A stretch of DNA of 64,000 nt from Streptomyces sp. NRRL F-525 (GCF_000716605.1 NZ_JNXE01000058.1:1-64000); one strand, 5' to 3'. Positions 15,944-25,137 are shown, counted from the stretch's first letter. Notes: a model not told the origin generated them from the sequence alone. Made by a program: numbers and translations.

Positions 15944-17458
15944 ATGCGTACCGCCCGCTTCACCCTCGACCCCGCCTTCACAGTCGGCGAAGTAAACCCC
16001 CGCCTCTTCGGCTCGTTCGTAGAACACCTCGGCCGCTGCGTCTACACCGGCATCTTCGAACCGACCCACCCCACCGCGGACGACGCCGGCATCCGCCAGG
16101 ACGTACTCGACCTGGTCCGAGAACTGGGCGTCACCACCATCCGCTACCCCGGCGGCAACTTCGTCTCCGGCTACAAGTGGGAGGACTCGGTGGGCCCCGC
16201 AGGGGACCGTCCCCGCCGCCTCGACCTGGCCTGGCGCTCGACGGAGTCCAACCGCTTCGGCCTCTCCGAGTACATCGCCTTCCTCAAGAAGCTCGGCCCC
16301 CAGGCAGAACCGATGATGGCGATCAACCTCGGCACCCGGGGCGTGGCCGAGGCCCTGGAACTCCAGGAGTACGCCAACCACCCCGCCGGCACGACCCTCT
16401 CCGAGCAGCGGATCGCCCACGGCGACAAGGACCCCTTCGGCATCAGGGTCTGGTGTCTCGGCAACGAGATGGACGGCCCCTGGCAGACGGGCCACAAGAC
16501 CGCCGAGGAGTACGGCAGGATCGCCGCCGAGACGGCCCGCGCGATGCGCCAGATCGACGCCGGTGTCGAACTCGTCGCCTGCGGTTCCTCCTCCCAGGCC
16601 ATGCCGACCTTCGCCGAGTGGGAGTCGACGGTCCTCCAGGAGACGTACGACCTGGTCGACTACATCTCGCTGCACGCCTACTACCAGCCGACCGACGGCG
16701 ACCTCGACTCCTTCATCGCCTCCGCCGTCGACATGGAGTCCTTCATCGAGAACGTGGTCGCCACCGCCGACCACGTGGGCGCCCGCCTCAAGTCGAAGAA
16801 GAAGATCAACCTCTCCTTCGACGAGTGGAACGTCTGGTACACGTCGGACTGGGAGGAGCAGGCGAAGAACGCCGACCCCGCCGACTGGCCGGAGGCGCCG
16901 CGGCTGCTGGAGGACAACTACAGCGTCATGGACGCGGTGGTCTTCGGCTCGCTCATGATCGCCCTGCTCCGGCACGCCGACCGCGTCACCGTCGCGTGCC
17001 TCGCCCAGCTCGTCAACGTCATCGCGCCGATCATGACCGAACCGGACGGCCCGGCCTGGCGCCAGACGACGTTCTTCCCCTTCGCGCAGGCCTCGAAGTA
17101 CGGCCGTGGCCAGGTCCTCGACGTCCGCGTCGACTCCCCGAAGCACGAGACGAAGCAGTACGGCGAGGCCGACCTGCTGCACGCCACCGCCGTGCGCGGC
17201 GAGGACGGCTCGGTCACGGTGTTCGCCGTCAACCGCAGCCGCACCGAGTCGCTCCCGCTCGAAGTCGGCCTGAACGGGATGGACTTGACGTCGGTCGTCG
17301 AGCACAGCGCCCTCGCGGACACCGACCCGGACGCCCGCAACACCCTGACCGACCCGGAGCGCGTGGCCCCGCACGCGGTCGAGGGCACCACCCTCCAGGA
17401 CGGCACCCTGACCGCCGTACTGGAGCCGCTGTCCTGGAACATGATCCGGATCAGCTGA
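15944..17458 (+). CDS. GH51 alpha-L-arabinofuranosidase, intracellular
   Basis: 504 residues, the usual length for GH51. The acid/base Glu is E175 in VWCLGNEMDGPW and the nucleophile is E294 in LSFDEWNVWY, both in family context. The N-terminus (FTVGEVNPRLFGSFVEHLGRCVYTGI) is the conserved start of the (beta/alpha)8 barrel, and a C-terminal beta-sandwich follows from about residue 390. There is no signal peptide, so it should hydrolyse imported arabino-oligosaccharides. It converges with the secreted GH35 gene, leaving 12 bp between stops. The promoter region holds a motif shared with the sugar-acid operon. Confidence 0.95.
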   Translation: MRTARFTLDPAFTVGEVNPRLFGSFVEHLGRCVYTGIFEPTHPTADDAGIRQDVLDLVRELGVTTIRYPGGNFVSGYKWEDSVGPAGDRPRRLDLAWRSTESNRFGLSEYIAFLKKLGPQAEPMMAINLGTRGVAEALELQEYANHPAGTTLSEQRIAHGDKDPFGIRVWCLGNEMDGPWQTGHKTAEEYGRIAAETARAMRQIDAGVELVACGSSSQAMPTFAEWESTVLQETYDLVDYISLHAYYQPTDGDLDSFIASAVDMESFIENVVATADHVGARLKSKKKINLSFDEWNVWYTSDWEEQAKNADPADWPEAPRLLEDNYSVMDAVVFGSLMIALLRHADRVTVACLAQLVNVIAPIMTEPDGPAWRQTTFFPFAQASKYGRGQVLDVRVDSPKHETKQYGEADLLHATAVRGEDGSVTVFAVNRSRTESLPLEVGLNGMDLTSVVEHSALADTDPDARNTLTDPERVAPHAVEGTTLQDGTLTAVLEPLSWNMIRIS

Positions 17459-17470
17459 ACCCAAGGGGTG

Positions 17471-20446
17471 TCAGCGGCCGGGCGAGGCCACCGGCGCAAC
17501 CGGTACTCCTCCGGCCGCACTCCCCAACAGCGTCAGCCGTACGTCCTTCGGGCCCGCCGGTGTCGTGCCGTCGGACAGGACGGCCAGGGCGAGGGTGTTG
17601 GTGCCCCGGGTGCTGAGGATGCCGTTCGGCAGGGCGAAGGTGTGCTGCGGGCCCACGTCGTTGATGTACTGGCCCATGTTCCAGCCGTTGAGGAAGATCT
17701 GGACGCGGTAGGCGCGCGTCGGGTCGTCGTCGAGGACGAGGCCGATCGAGGCGTCGATGCCGGTGTCCACGGCGAGCTTGAAGCTGGTCCGGTACCAGGC
17801 CACGCCCTGCCGCTTGTCGGCGCGGGGGAGTGTCACCGCCTCCCACCCGGTGTCCGCGTACCCCGGCAGGTGCCAGCCCTCCCGCTCGCCGTACAGCCCG
17901 CCGTTGTTCTGCGGCCCGCGCACCGGATCGGGTGTCGTCTCACCCTGGAGTCGCCAACTCACCTTCGGGGAGGCGCCCTTGAAGGTCGCCGCCGTCAGCC
18001 CGCGCGCGACCTTGTGGGTGTCGAGGGCCTTGCCGTCCTGGTCGTGCTGCATCCGCCGCACCAGCACGGACAGGACGTGCGAACCGGCCGTGCGCTGCTT
18101 CTCGGGGATCGCGAAGGTCGCCTTGGCCGCCCAACTGCCCTGCCGCACACTGGTGTTCGTCGGCACCGGCATCCGGTGCGTGCCGAGCGGTTCGCCGTCG
18201 AGCCACGCCATCAGCAGCCCCTGCGTGCCGGTGCTGTAGGCGAGGGTCACCGACTCCAGGGCGTCGGTCGAGGTCGTGGTGAACCGGCCCCGGTACCAGA
18301 CGTCCCCGTAGTGGAAGCCGTAGTCGTCCGCGAAGAGCAGAGGCTGCCCGGCGGGGATCGCCGTCGTGCTGAACGTCGAAGTCCGGTCCGCCGCAGTCCA
18401 CTTGGAGTCGTCGAAGGCGACCGCGGCCTCCTGGTTCTCCACCTTCCGCCGCCAGCCGTCGAGTGCGGGGAGCGGTACGGCGGGCACCCCGGGCAGCAGC
18501 GCGTCCGGGTTCGAGCGCAGGCTGCCCGCGTTGGTGACGGTCGCGGGCACGGCCCGCCCGTTCCAGGTGACGTCGGTGATGCCGCGCGGGCCCCACACCT
18601 CCAGGCCGGTCTCGCCGATGGTGTCGCCGGTGAGGTGGGCGGTCGTCCCGCTGACCGTGGCCTCGCGCAGCAGCGCCGGGCCGTAGACCAGCGCGGTGCC
18701 CGAACCGGTCTCGTACGGCCACAGGCGTACGGAGCCGGCCTCGTCGGCGAAGACCAGCAGGAGGGAGTTGTCGACGCCGCCGGCCTGGACGAGGACCCGG
18801 GTCAGGCCGCCGATGCCGAGCGGGACGGTGACGTGCAGGAGGCCGCGGTCCCAGACCCAGGCGGCCTGCGCGTCGAGCCGGGTCACCACCGGCTCCTCGG
18901 GGCACTCGACGACGACGTGGGCCATCTCGCCGCGCGTCCCGGCGAACACGGCGATGTCCTGTCGGCCGGTGGTGAGGGACATTATCGGTGTGACCGTCGA
19001 GTACCTCAACTTACGGCCGCCGAGGGCGAGTTGGGTGACGAGGAGGCGGGCGTCCTGGGCCGGGACGGTGACCTCGATGTCGTCGGTGGCGGTCGGCAGG
19101 GTCGAAGTGACCGTCGCCGTACCGTCGTTGCGCAGGACGTAGACGTGCGCGCCGGTGTCGGCGTTGGTGAGGTGGTAGACCTTCAGGCCGTCCGCCTTGA
19201 CGTCCGCCGCCTTGTCCAGCTTGGCGAAGTCGGGCACCGTCCGCAGCAGATGGCCGAGTTGGTGCATCGGCACGAGCTTCGCGGTCGGATTGCGGCCCTC
19301 GTCGAAGGCGGCGCCGTAGTCGTACGAGGTGTAGACGACCGGCGCGGGCAGCCAGCCCCACGAGGTGCCGCCGAAGGTCATGTAGACGCTGTGCAGGGTG
19401 AGTCCGTTGGCGAGGTTGGTGAGGTAGAAGCGCCGCTCGTACGCCGCGTCACGCGTCCGGCGCGACTCCGCGTACCCCTTGCCGTCGAACCAGGACCCGC
19501 CCCACGGGTCGAACCAGCCGCCCCCGAACTCCGGGACGAAACCAGGGGTCTTGGGGCTGGCGGTGGCCCCGCCCTTCGCCCCTCCGATCCCGTAGTGCCC
19601 CCAGTCCGGAGGCAGTTGGGACGGCGAGGGATACCCGTCGAAGCCGTACAGCCAACCGCCCTTGTCCCCACCGGTGTCGAACGATCCCGGGGTCCAATAG
19701 CCGTTGCGTCCCTTGTCGTTGTGGAACAGGGGGACGTCGATGCCGTCGGCGCGCACCTTCTTGTACAGGTGGGACATGTACGCGCCGCCGGACGCGTGGG
19801 TGAGCTGACCGTCGTACTCGTTCTCGATCTGGTAGAGCAGGACCGTGCCCGTGCCCTGGGTGAACAGGTGCTTGGAGACGATGGAGTTGACCTGGGTGAG
19901 CCACTCGTCGACGTGCGAGAGGTACGTCGGGTCGGCGGTGCGGGCGATGCCCTTCGTGGCGACGAGCCAGCCGGGGAAGCCGCCCGCGTCGATCTCGGCG
20001 TTGATGTACGGGCCCGGGCGCAGGATGACGTAGAGGCCGGTCTCGGCGGCCATGCGCAGGAACAGGTCGAGGTCCCGGACGCCCGTGAAGTCGTAGCTGC
20101 CCTGGGCGGGGGAGTGGTAGTTCCAGGAGACGTAGATGCTGACCGCGTTGTAGCCGAAGGCGCGCATCTTCTGCAGGACGTCGCGCCACAGGGACGGGCT
20201 CGGCAGCCGGAAGGGGTGCATCTCGCCCGACCACAGGACCAGGCGCTTCCCGTCGACGATCAGGGAGTAGCGGTCGTACCCGATCGTGTGGGGCTGCCCG
20301 TCCGCGGCCGGTGGTGCGGGGGCCGGGCCGGTCGGCACGACATGCGCGGCGTACGCGTCACCGCTGCCGCCGCTGCCACCCCCCAGCGCGAATCCGAGCG
20401 CGGCCGTGCCCGCGAGGGTGCTGAAGGTACGCCTGCTCAGCTCCAC
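17471..20446 (-). CDS. Secreted GH35 beta-galactosidase (Tat signal)
   Basis: 991 residues from GTG 20446 with GGAGGAG upstream. It starts MELSRRTFSTLAG, a twin-arginine signal. The catalytic barrel has the acid/base Glu in YQIENEYDG (E210) and the nucleophile in FVPEFGGGWFDPWGG (E306), in GH35 context. The remainder (about 400-991) is a set of beta-sandwich modules, including a jelly-roll near the end (FLNGWNMGQYI). It probably releases galactose from plant beta-galactans outside the cell. With GH51 it forms a convergent pair suited to arabinogalactan breakdown (inference), which fits the galactose/arabinose-type importer further right. Confidence 0.93.
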   Translation of the reverse strand: MELSRRTFSTLAGTAALGFALGGGSGGSGDAYAAHVVPTGPAPAPPAADGQPHTIGYDRYSLIVDGKRLVLWSGEMHPFRLPSPSLWRDVLQKMRAFGYNAVSIYVSWNYHSPAQGSYDFTGVRDLDLFLRMAAETGLYVILRPGPYINAEIDAGGFPGWLVATKGIARTADPTYLSHVDEWLTQVNSIVSKHLFTQGTGTVLLYQIENEYDGQLTHASGGAYMSHLYKKVRADGIDVPLFHNDKGRNGYWTPGSFDTGGDKGGWLYGFDGYPSPSQLPPDWGHYGIGGAKGGATASPKTPGFVPEFGGGWFDPWGGSWFDGKGYAESRRTRDAAYERRFYLTNLANGLTLHSVYMTFGGTSWGWLPAPVVYTSYDYGAAFDEGRNPTAKLVPMHQLGHLLRTVPDFAKLDKAADVKADGLKVYHLTNADTGAHVYVLRNDGTATVTSTLPTATDDIEVTVPAQDARLLVTQLALGGRKLRYSTVTPIMSLTTGRQDIAVFAGTRGEMAHVVVECPEEPVVTRLDAQAAWVWDRGLLHVTVPLGIGGLTRVLVQAGGVDNSLLLVFADEAGSVRLWPYETGSGTALVYGPALLREATVSGTTAHLTGDTIGETGLEVWGPRGITDVTWNGRAVPATVTNAGSLRSNPDALLPGVPAVPLPALDGWRRKVENQEAAVAFDDSKWTAADRTSTFSTTAIPAGQPLLFADDYGFHYGDVWYRGRFTTTSTDALESVTLAYSTGTQGLLMAWLDGEPLGTHRMPVPTNTSVRQGSWAAKATFAIPEKQRTAGSHVLSVLVRRMQHDQDGKALDTHKVARGLTAATFKGASPKVSWRLQGETTPDPVRGPQNNGGLYGEREGWHLPGYADTGWEAVTLPRADKRQGVAWYRTSFKLAVDTGIDASIGLVLDDDPTRAYRVQIFLNGWNMGQYINDVGPQHTFALPNGILSTRGTNTLALAVLSDGTTPAGPKDVRLTLLGSAAGGVPVAPVASPGR

Positions 20447-20564
20447 TGGAAGCTCCTCCCGGGTCCGGTCCGTCGGCGGCACGTGCGAAGCCATTTTCCG
20501 TGGTCGTCCCAGGAGGCCGTCGTGCGGGGCCATTCTCTACGCCAGAACGGACCACAATGGACGC

Positions 20565-21038
20565 ATGAGGATCTCGGCACGGGCGGATTACGCGGTACGG
20601 GCGGTACTGGAGCTCGCCGTACGGGGTGACGACGGCCCTGCGGCGGACGGTCCGGTGAAGGCCGAGACCATCGCCACCGCGCAGGACATCCCGCACAAAT
20701 TCCTGGAGGGAATTCTCGGCGACCTCCGGCGCGCCGGGATCGTCGACAGCCGGCGCGGCGGGGGCGGCGGCTACCGGCTGGCCCGCGCGGCCGGCGCGAT
20801 CACCGTCGCCGACGTCATCCGCGCGGTGGACGGCCCGATCGTGTCCGTACGCGGCGAACGCCCCACCGGCCTCGCCTACACCGGCACCGCCGAACCCCTC
20901 CTCCCCTTGTGGATCGCCCTGCGCGCCAACGTCCGCAAGATCCTGGAGGGCGTCACCCTCGCGGACATCGCGGCGGACGCGCTGCCGGAACCGGTACGGG
21001 CGCTGGCGGCGGAGCCCGCGGCCTGGGAGAACCCGTAG
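20565..21038 (+). CDS. Rrf2-family transcriptional regulator without cluster cysteines
   Basis: 157 residues from ATG 20565. The N-terminal winged helix (MRISARADYAVRAVLELAV, then ETIATAQDIPHKFLEGILGDLRRAGIVDSRRG and GGGYRLARAAGAITVADVIRAVDGP) is classic Rrf2. No cysteine is present, so it cannot bind an Fe-S cluster as IscR or NsrR do and must sense something else or act as a plain repressor. It precedes a thioredoxin-like lipoprotein and a TauE-type exporter on the same strand, suggesting redox or sulfur control. Confidence 0.9.
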   Translation: MRISARADYAVRAVLELAVRGDDGPAADGPVKAETIATAQDIPHKFLEGILGDLRRAGIVDSRRGGGGGYRLARAAGAITVADVIRAVDGPIVSVRGERPTGLAYTGTAEPLLPLWIALRANVRKILEGVTLADIAADALPEPVRALAAEPAAWENP

Positions 21039-21074
21039 CCCCGTAGCCCTGTAGTCCTATAGCCCCTAGTCCTG
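21036..21074. repeat. Five-copy 8-mer microsatellite beginning at the Rrf2 stop codon
   Basis: TAGCCCCG, TAGCCCTG, TAGTCCTA, TAGCCCC and TAGTCCTG follow one another directly, consensus TAGYCCYR. The first TAG is the stop of the Rrf2 gene. Confidence 0.8.
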
Positions 21075-21105
21075 TCGTCGAAGCGCGGTGAGGAGAATGA
21101 CCGCG

Positions 21106-21675
21106 ATGACGATGATGATGACAACTCGACGTGCGTACGCGGCTGTTGCCGCTGCCTGCGTGATCCTCGCGGGCTGCTCGTCCCCGGAGGCGACCGGCCA
21201 CGCCGGCTCCGGGGATCCGCTCACCCGGACCTTCGAGGAGGGGAGGCGTCCCGCCTTGGCGGATCTGACGGGGACCTCGTTGGACGGGGACGCGATCCGG
21301 CTGTCGGACTACCGGGGCAAGGTCGTCCTGATCAACGCCTGGGCGTCCTGGTGCGGGCCCTGCCGGGCGGAGGCGCCCCAGCTGAAGCTGATCCAGGAGA
21401 CGTGGGGCGACCGCGGACTGCGCGTCCTGGGGCTCGACAACGACAACAGCCGCGCCGCCGGTCGCGCCTTCCAGAAGAGCTTCCACCTGGCCTACCCGTC
21501 CCTGCACGATCCCTCGGGGAAGCAGGCCCTGCGGTTGCCGCGCGGGCTGGTGAACACCCAGGTGATGCCGTTCACGATTGTCGTCGACCGCGCCGGGAAG
21601 GTGGCTGCGACCCGGATGGGCGCGGTGACGCGGACGCAGCTCGCGAAGGTCGTGGAACCGCTGCTGCAGGCGTAG
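21106..21675 (+). CDS. TlpA/ResA-like thioredoxin-fold lipoprotein
   Basis: About 189 residues from ATG 21106; GTG 21088 and ATG 21097 are in frame, but the GAGGAG at 21090-21095 best fits 21106. A lipoprotein signal ends in the lipobox ILAGC, followed by a linker and a thioredoxin fold with the redox motif WASWCGPC and the cis-proline segment VMPFTIVVDRAGKV. It is anchored outside the membrane and should reduce protein disulfides or assist cytochrome maturation. It sits 67 bp after the Rrf2 gene and 73 bp before a TauE/SafE protein. Confidence 0.88.
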   Translation: MTMMMTTRRAYAAVAAACVILAGCSSPEATGHAGSGDPLTRTFEEGRRPALADLTGTSLDGDAIRLSDYRGKVVLINAWASWCGPCRAEAPQLKLIQETWGDRGLRVLGLDNDNSRAAGRAFQKSFHLAYPSLHDPSGKQALRLPRGLVNTQVMPFTIVVDRAGKVAATRMGAVTRTQLAKVVEPLLQA

Positions 21676-21734
21676 GGGCCCGTCCTTGTGAGCCGTCCTC
21701 ATCCGTGTCTCAGGATCCGTTCAGATTGGCCGCC

Positions 21735-21740
21735 TAGCGT
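21735..21740 (+). promoter_or_regulatory. Possible -10 element for a leaderless TauE transcript
   Basis: TAGCGT ends 8 bp before ATG 21749, and no ribosome-binding site is present. The same CCTAGCGTCG string precedes the RidA start at 59432. No good -35 is seen here. Confidence 0.3.
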
Positions 21741-21748
21741 CGCCTCCC

Positions 21749-22672
21749 ATGCGCACGCTGATACTGCTCGCCCTCGCGGGCCTCGGGGCCCAGCTCGTGG
21801 ACGGCAGCCTCGGTATGGCCTACGGGGTCACTTCCACGACGCTGCTGCTGGCCATGGGGACGAATCCGGCCGCCGCGTCCGCCACCGTCCACCTGTCCGA
21901 GATCGGTACGACGCTGATGTCCGGCGCCTCGCACTGGCGGTTCGGGAACGTGGACTGGAAGGTCGTGGTGCGGATCGGTGTCCCGGGCGCGATCGGGTCG
22001 TTCCTCGGGGCCACCGTGCTGTCGAAGCTCTCCACCGAGGTCGCCGAGCCGGTGATGTCGCTGATCCTGTTCGGGCTCGGCGTGTACGTCATGTCCCGGT
22101 TCACCTTCAAGGGGCTGCCGAAGGGGCAGCTCGGCAAGCCGTTGCGGAAGCGGTTCCTGGCGCCGCTGGGCCTGGTCGCCGGGTTCCTGGACGCGACCGG
22201 CGGGGGTGGCTGGGGGCCCGTCGGTACACCCGCGCTGCTGGCGAGCGGGCGGATGGAGCCGCGCAAGGTGATCGGGTCGATCGACACGAGCGAGTTCCTG
22301 GTGGCGGTGGCCGCGAGTCTCGGCTTCCTGTTCTCGCTCGGGTCCCAGGGGCTCAAGTGGACGTGGGTGGTCGCCTTCCTGCTCGGGGGAGTCGTGGCCG
22401 CGCCGGTCGCCGCCTGGCTGGTGCGGCTGGTTCCGCCGCGGGTGCTGGGCTCGGCGGTCGGCGGGATCATCGTCGTGACCAACGTCCGTACGCTGCTGAG
22501 AAGTGACTGGATCGGCGCGTCGGGTGCGGTGAGCACTCCGGTGTACGTCGTGCTGTACGGGATGTGGGCTGCCGCCCTGGCGTACTCGGTCCGCGCCCAT
22601 CGCCGGGAGAGGGCGCTGGAGACGCGGACCGAGTCCGAGTCCGCCGAAGAGCGGCAGCCGCTCGGGGTGTGA
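21749..22672 (+). CDS. TauE/SafE (TSUP) family membrane exporter
   Basis: 307 residues with about eight helices in two repeats. The first starts LVDGSLGMAYGVTSTTLLLAMG and the second GFLDATGGGGWGPVGTPALLASG; these paired Gly-rich motifs are the TSUP hallmark. Members move sulfite, sulfoacetate or other small organosulfur or carboxylate anions. With the Rrf2 and TlpA-like genes upstream, a sulfur or redox role is a reasonable guess. The gene lacks a ribosome-binding site and may be leaderless. Confidence 0.88.
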   Translation: MRTLILLALAGLGAQLVDGSLGMAYGVTSTTLLLAMGTNPAAASATVHLSEIGTTLMSGASHWRFGNVDWKVVVRIGVPGAIGSFLGATVLSKLSTEVAEPVMSLILFGLGVYVMSRFTFKGLPKGQLGKPLRKRFLAPLGLVAGFLDATGGGGWGPVGTPALLASGRMEPRKVIGSIDTSEFLVAVAASLGFLFSLGSQGLKWTWVVAFLLGGVVAAPVAAWLVRLVPPRVLGSAVGGIIVVTNVRTLLRSDWIGASGAVSTPVYVVLYGMWAAALAYSVRAHRRERALETRTESESAEERQPLGV

Positions 22673-23010
22673 TCGGCGATCCCCGATCAGTGCTTCCTGG
22701 TCATCAGCCTCCTGGCCATCTCCGCGTCGACACCGGCGTCATGGCAAGGAAGTTACGGCCGTACCTGAAGGATTCCTTGATGTGCCGCTGTGAAGGGCCT
22801 GGGGACGGAACGGCCAACGGCCGCTTATTTCAACAGAGTTCACACACTGTGGAGAGAATGTGAAAGACGCGTCTGTGAATGGCCTGAGTTCGCCCTGACC
22901 ACCTCCTGTGGGGCTCCCTACGATGCGAGCGCGCCGTCGGTCTTCACAGGAACTTCATTGGTTCTTCAAAGACTTGGGGCGCAGCCACCCCCCAACCCCA
23001 AGGAGAAACC
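22673..23010. other. Intergenic region upstream of the DUF4360 gene
   Basis: No convincing gene is seen in 338 bp. The stretch is less GC-rich than its neighbours. It has a TTCACA/TGTGAA inverted repeat (22839-22844 and 22859-22864) and an AAGGAGAAACC ribosome-binding site directly before ATG 23011. The promoter of the secreted protein gene must lie here, but I cannot place it. Confidence 0.5.
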
Positions 23011-23664
23011 ATGCCTGGTGGGCTCCTCCTGAGCGGCGCCGTCGCCGCTCTTCTCACCACCGCGCTGCCCATGCAGCACGCGTCCTCACCCGTGTTCGAC
23101 GACCCGCCCCCGGACAAGATCGTCATCAACGTCGCCACGGTGAACGGCTCGGGCTGCCCGCAGGGCACGACGGCGGTCGCCGTCTCCGAGGACAACACCG
23201 CCTTCACGGTGACCTACAGCGCCTACCTCGCCCAGGTCGGCGGCAACTCCGACCCCACGGCGTTCCGCAAGAACTGCCAGCTCAACCTGGTCGTCCACGT
23301 CCCGCAGGGCTTCACCTACGCCATCGCGAGCGCAGACTACCGGGGCTTCGCCTCGCTCCAGCGCGGCGCGAGCGGTGCGCAGAAGGCCTCGTACTACTTC
23401 CAGGGCTCGTCGAACACCACGAGCAAGAACCACCCGTTCAACGGTCCCTACGACGACAACTGGCAGGCGAACGACAGCACGGACGTGGCCCAACTGGTCT
23501 GGGCGCCCTGCGGAGTTCAGCGCAACTTCAACATCAACACGGAGCTGCGGGTCAGCGCCGGCACCTCGGCGCCCGGCGCGGTCAGCTTCATGACGATGGA
23601 CTCGACGGACGGCGACATCAGCACGATCTACCACATGGCGTGGGAGCACTGCCCGAGCTCCTGA
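23011..23664 (+). CDS. DUF4360 family secreted protein
   Basis: 217 residues with a strong AAGGAG site. A signal peptide covers about residues 1-24 (LLLSGAVAALLTTALPMQHASS). The mature part has the DUF4360 pattern: VNGSGCPQGTTAVAVSEDNTAFTVTY early, RKNCQLNLVVHVPQGFTYAIASADYRGFASL in the middle, and four to five conserved cysteines that probably pair. The family is common in streptomycetes and fungi as small secreted beta-sandwich proteins of unknown role. It converges on the dioxygenase gene across a strong terminator. Confidence 0.85.
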   Translation: MPGGLLLSGAVAALLTTALPMQHASSPVFDDPPPDKIVINVATVNGSGCPQGTTAVAVSEDNTAFTVTYSAYLAQVGGNSDPTAFRKNCQLNLVVHVPQGFTYAIASADYRGFASLQRGASGAQKASYYFQGSSNTTSKNHPFNGPYDDNWQANDSTDVAQLVWAPCGVQRNFNINTELRVSAGTSAPGAVSFMTMDSTDGDISTIYHMAWEHCPSS

Positions 23665-23690
23665 CGTGCGGTGCTGTGAGATGACATGAG

Positions 23691-23728
23691 GAAGGGGTGG
23701 CCCGTGTCGCACCGCGGGCCACCCCTTC
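23691..23728. terminator. Bidirectional terminator between DUF4360 and the dioxygenase
   Basis: GAAGGGGTGGCCCG (23691-23704) pairs perfectly with CGGGCCACCCCTTC (23715-23728) around a 10-nt loop, a 14-bp stem between two convergent genes. Confidence 0.85.
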
Positions 23729-23740
23729 GGCCGGGCGGGC

Positions 23741-24529
23741 TCAGCTCTGCTGGACGCCGAGTGTGAGCGTGCCCGTGTAACCGGACGAGGTCGAACTGCC
23801 CAGCGCCGTAAGGGTCATGAGGCCGGACGCGGCGCCTCCGTCGTCGTAGATAGAGTCCTGCGCGAGGGTGGTGCGGGTGACCGTGTTGGTCGAGTACGGG
23901 GAGATCTTGGCGACGGCCGCGGTGATGGTCTCGTCGATGAAGAGCTGGCCCGTGTGGAGTTCCTGGCCGCCGGTGAACGAGCCGTCCGCGGTGAGCGTGA
24001 CGCCGGTGTGCACCTTCACGTGGATGTGCACGCAGCGCCCGCGGTACCAACCCGGGTAGATCGTCGTGATGTTGGCGAGCCCGGCGGAGTTGGTGAGGAC
24101 ACCGCCGCGCAGGAAGGTGCGGTCGTCCGGCTCGCTGTGGCCGTTGTTGCCGACGTAGCCGGAGTACTCGCCGAGCGCGTCGCAGTGCCAGATCTCCACG
24201 AGCGCGCTGGGGATGACCGCGCAGGTGCTGTCGTTCACGACGGTGAGGGCGAGTTTGAGCGGAATACCGGCCTTGCCTTCGGTGACGTCGGCGCGGACGA
24301 GGGCGCCGTCGAGGTAGTAGGGGCCTTCGGTCATCTCCTTGGTGAGAGTGCAGACTGCCGCCGGGGCCACGGGAGTTGAGTCTGCGGTGGTGGCTGTGGC
24401 GGGGGTGTGGGGAGCGGCGGCGCCGACGGCCAGTACGGCGGCCGTGGTGCCGGTGGCGATCAGGACGGTACGACGCCCGATCGGGGTGGGGGTGACTCCG
24501 GCTGTGCCGTGTGAGGATGAGTCTGTCAT
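23741..24529 (-). CDS. Exported intradiol ring-cleavage dioxygenase-like protein (Tat signal)
   Basis: 262 residues from ATG 24529. A twin-arginine signal (GRRTVLIATG) ends near residue 50. The catalytic domain has the intradiol pattern: EGPYYLDGALVR, PSALVEIWHCDALGEYSGY, and the iron-ligand block YPGWYRGRCVHIHVKVH with Tyr, His and His. This is the exported single-chain type related to the protocatechuate 3,4-dioxygenase beta subunit, about the expected length. It may cleave catechol-type compounds from lignin or soil outside the membrane; the substrate is not predictable. Confidence 0.9.
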   Translation of the reverse strand: MTDSSSHGTAGVTPTPIGRRTVLIATGTTAAVLAVGAAAPHTPATATTADSTPVAPAAVCTLTKEMTEGPYYLDGALVRADVTEGKAGIPLKLALTVVNDSTCAVIPSALVEIWHCDALGEYSGYVGNNGHSEPDDRTFLRGGVLTNSAGLANITTIYPGWYRGRCVHIHVKVHTGVTLTADGSFTGGQELHTGQLFIDETITAAVAKISPYSTNTVTRTTLAQDSIYDDGGAASGLMTLTALGSSTSSGYTGTLTLGVQQS

Positions 24530-24675
24530 GGACACGGCACCGTAGAAGCGGAACCTGTCGGCCGACTGTGCGAACGGCAAAGTGACGGTCCGTCAAGTTC
24601 ATTGCGGGACAGGTGGGTCACGACGGCTGCCGGCGCGATGCCCGGTGGGAGGCCGGGGTGGGGGAAGATCACCCG

Positions 24676-25137
24676 GTGAAGCCCTTCGACCCCCAGCGCG
24701 CGGAACCCAGCCGCTACCCGCGACTTCAGGCCGCCCTCGCCATCGTCAACCGCGATTTCGCGGCAACCCTCCCCGACCAGCCGCCCCTCGCGCTGATGGT
24801 CTGGGAGGAGCAGGTCTACGTCGCCGTGTCCGACGGCAGTTGGCACCACGAGGGTCTCCAGGAACCGGACGACGACGCCCCCGACGACGACGCCCTCGGC
24901 CTTGTGGCGGACGCGGCCCAGGAGACGGTGGCCGACCGGCTCCGGCGGGCGTGGCCGGTGTGTCCGTCCCACGGGACCGGTACGCACGTTCGCCCCGAGG
25001 GGACGGGGGCCGACTGGGAGGGGTGGGGCGAAGGCGAAAGCGGGCGTCTGGTGTGGTGGTGCGGGGGCGGTGCCACGGGTGACTGTCACGACCTCGCGGC
25101 CGTGGGGGAACTCGCCGCCGCCCTGACACGGCCGTAG
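24676..25137 (+). CDS. Hypothetical protein (acidic, His/Cys-containing C-terminus)
   Basis: 153 residues from GTG 24676, with GGGGAAGATC upstream. I do not recognise the family. It has no signal or helix. The N-terminal half (YPRLQAALAIVNRDFAATL, LALMVWEEQVYVAV) looks like a small alpha/beta domain. An acidic run (EPDDDAPDDDALG) follows, then a C-terminal part with CPSHGTGTHVRP and WWCGGGATGDCHDL, whose Cys and His residues could bind a metal. It converges on the TetR gene with 7 bp between stops. Confidence 0.65.
   Translation: MKPFDPQRAEPSRYPRLQAALAIVNRDFAATLPDQPPLALMVWEEQVYVAVSDGSWHHEGLQEPDDDAPDDDALGLVADAAQETVADRLRRAWPVCPSHGTGTHVRPEGTGADWEGWGEGESGRLVWWCGGGATGDCHDLAAVGELAAALTRP

Noticed and set aside
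15674..17464. 596-residue ORF antisense to GH51
   Set aside because: Codon bias leaves the antisense frame open; the GH51 frame has full catalytic motifs and this one has no recognisable domain.
17468..20629. 1053-residue ORF antisense to GH35
   Set aside because: Same GC-rich shadow effect; the composition is Arg/Val/Gly-rich with no domain pattern.
22839..22864. TTCACA...TGTGAA as a CRP-type site
   Set aside because: The half-sites face the wrong way and are 14 bp apart, unlike TGTGA-N6-TCACA.
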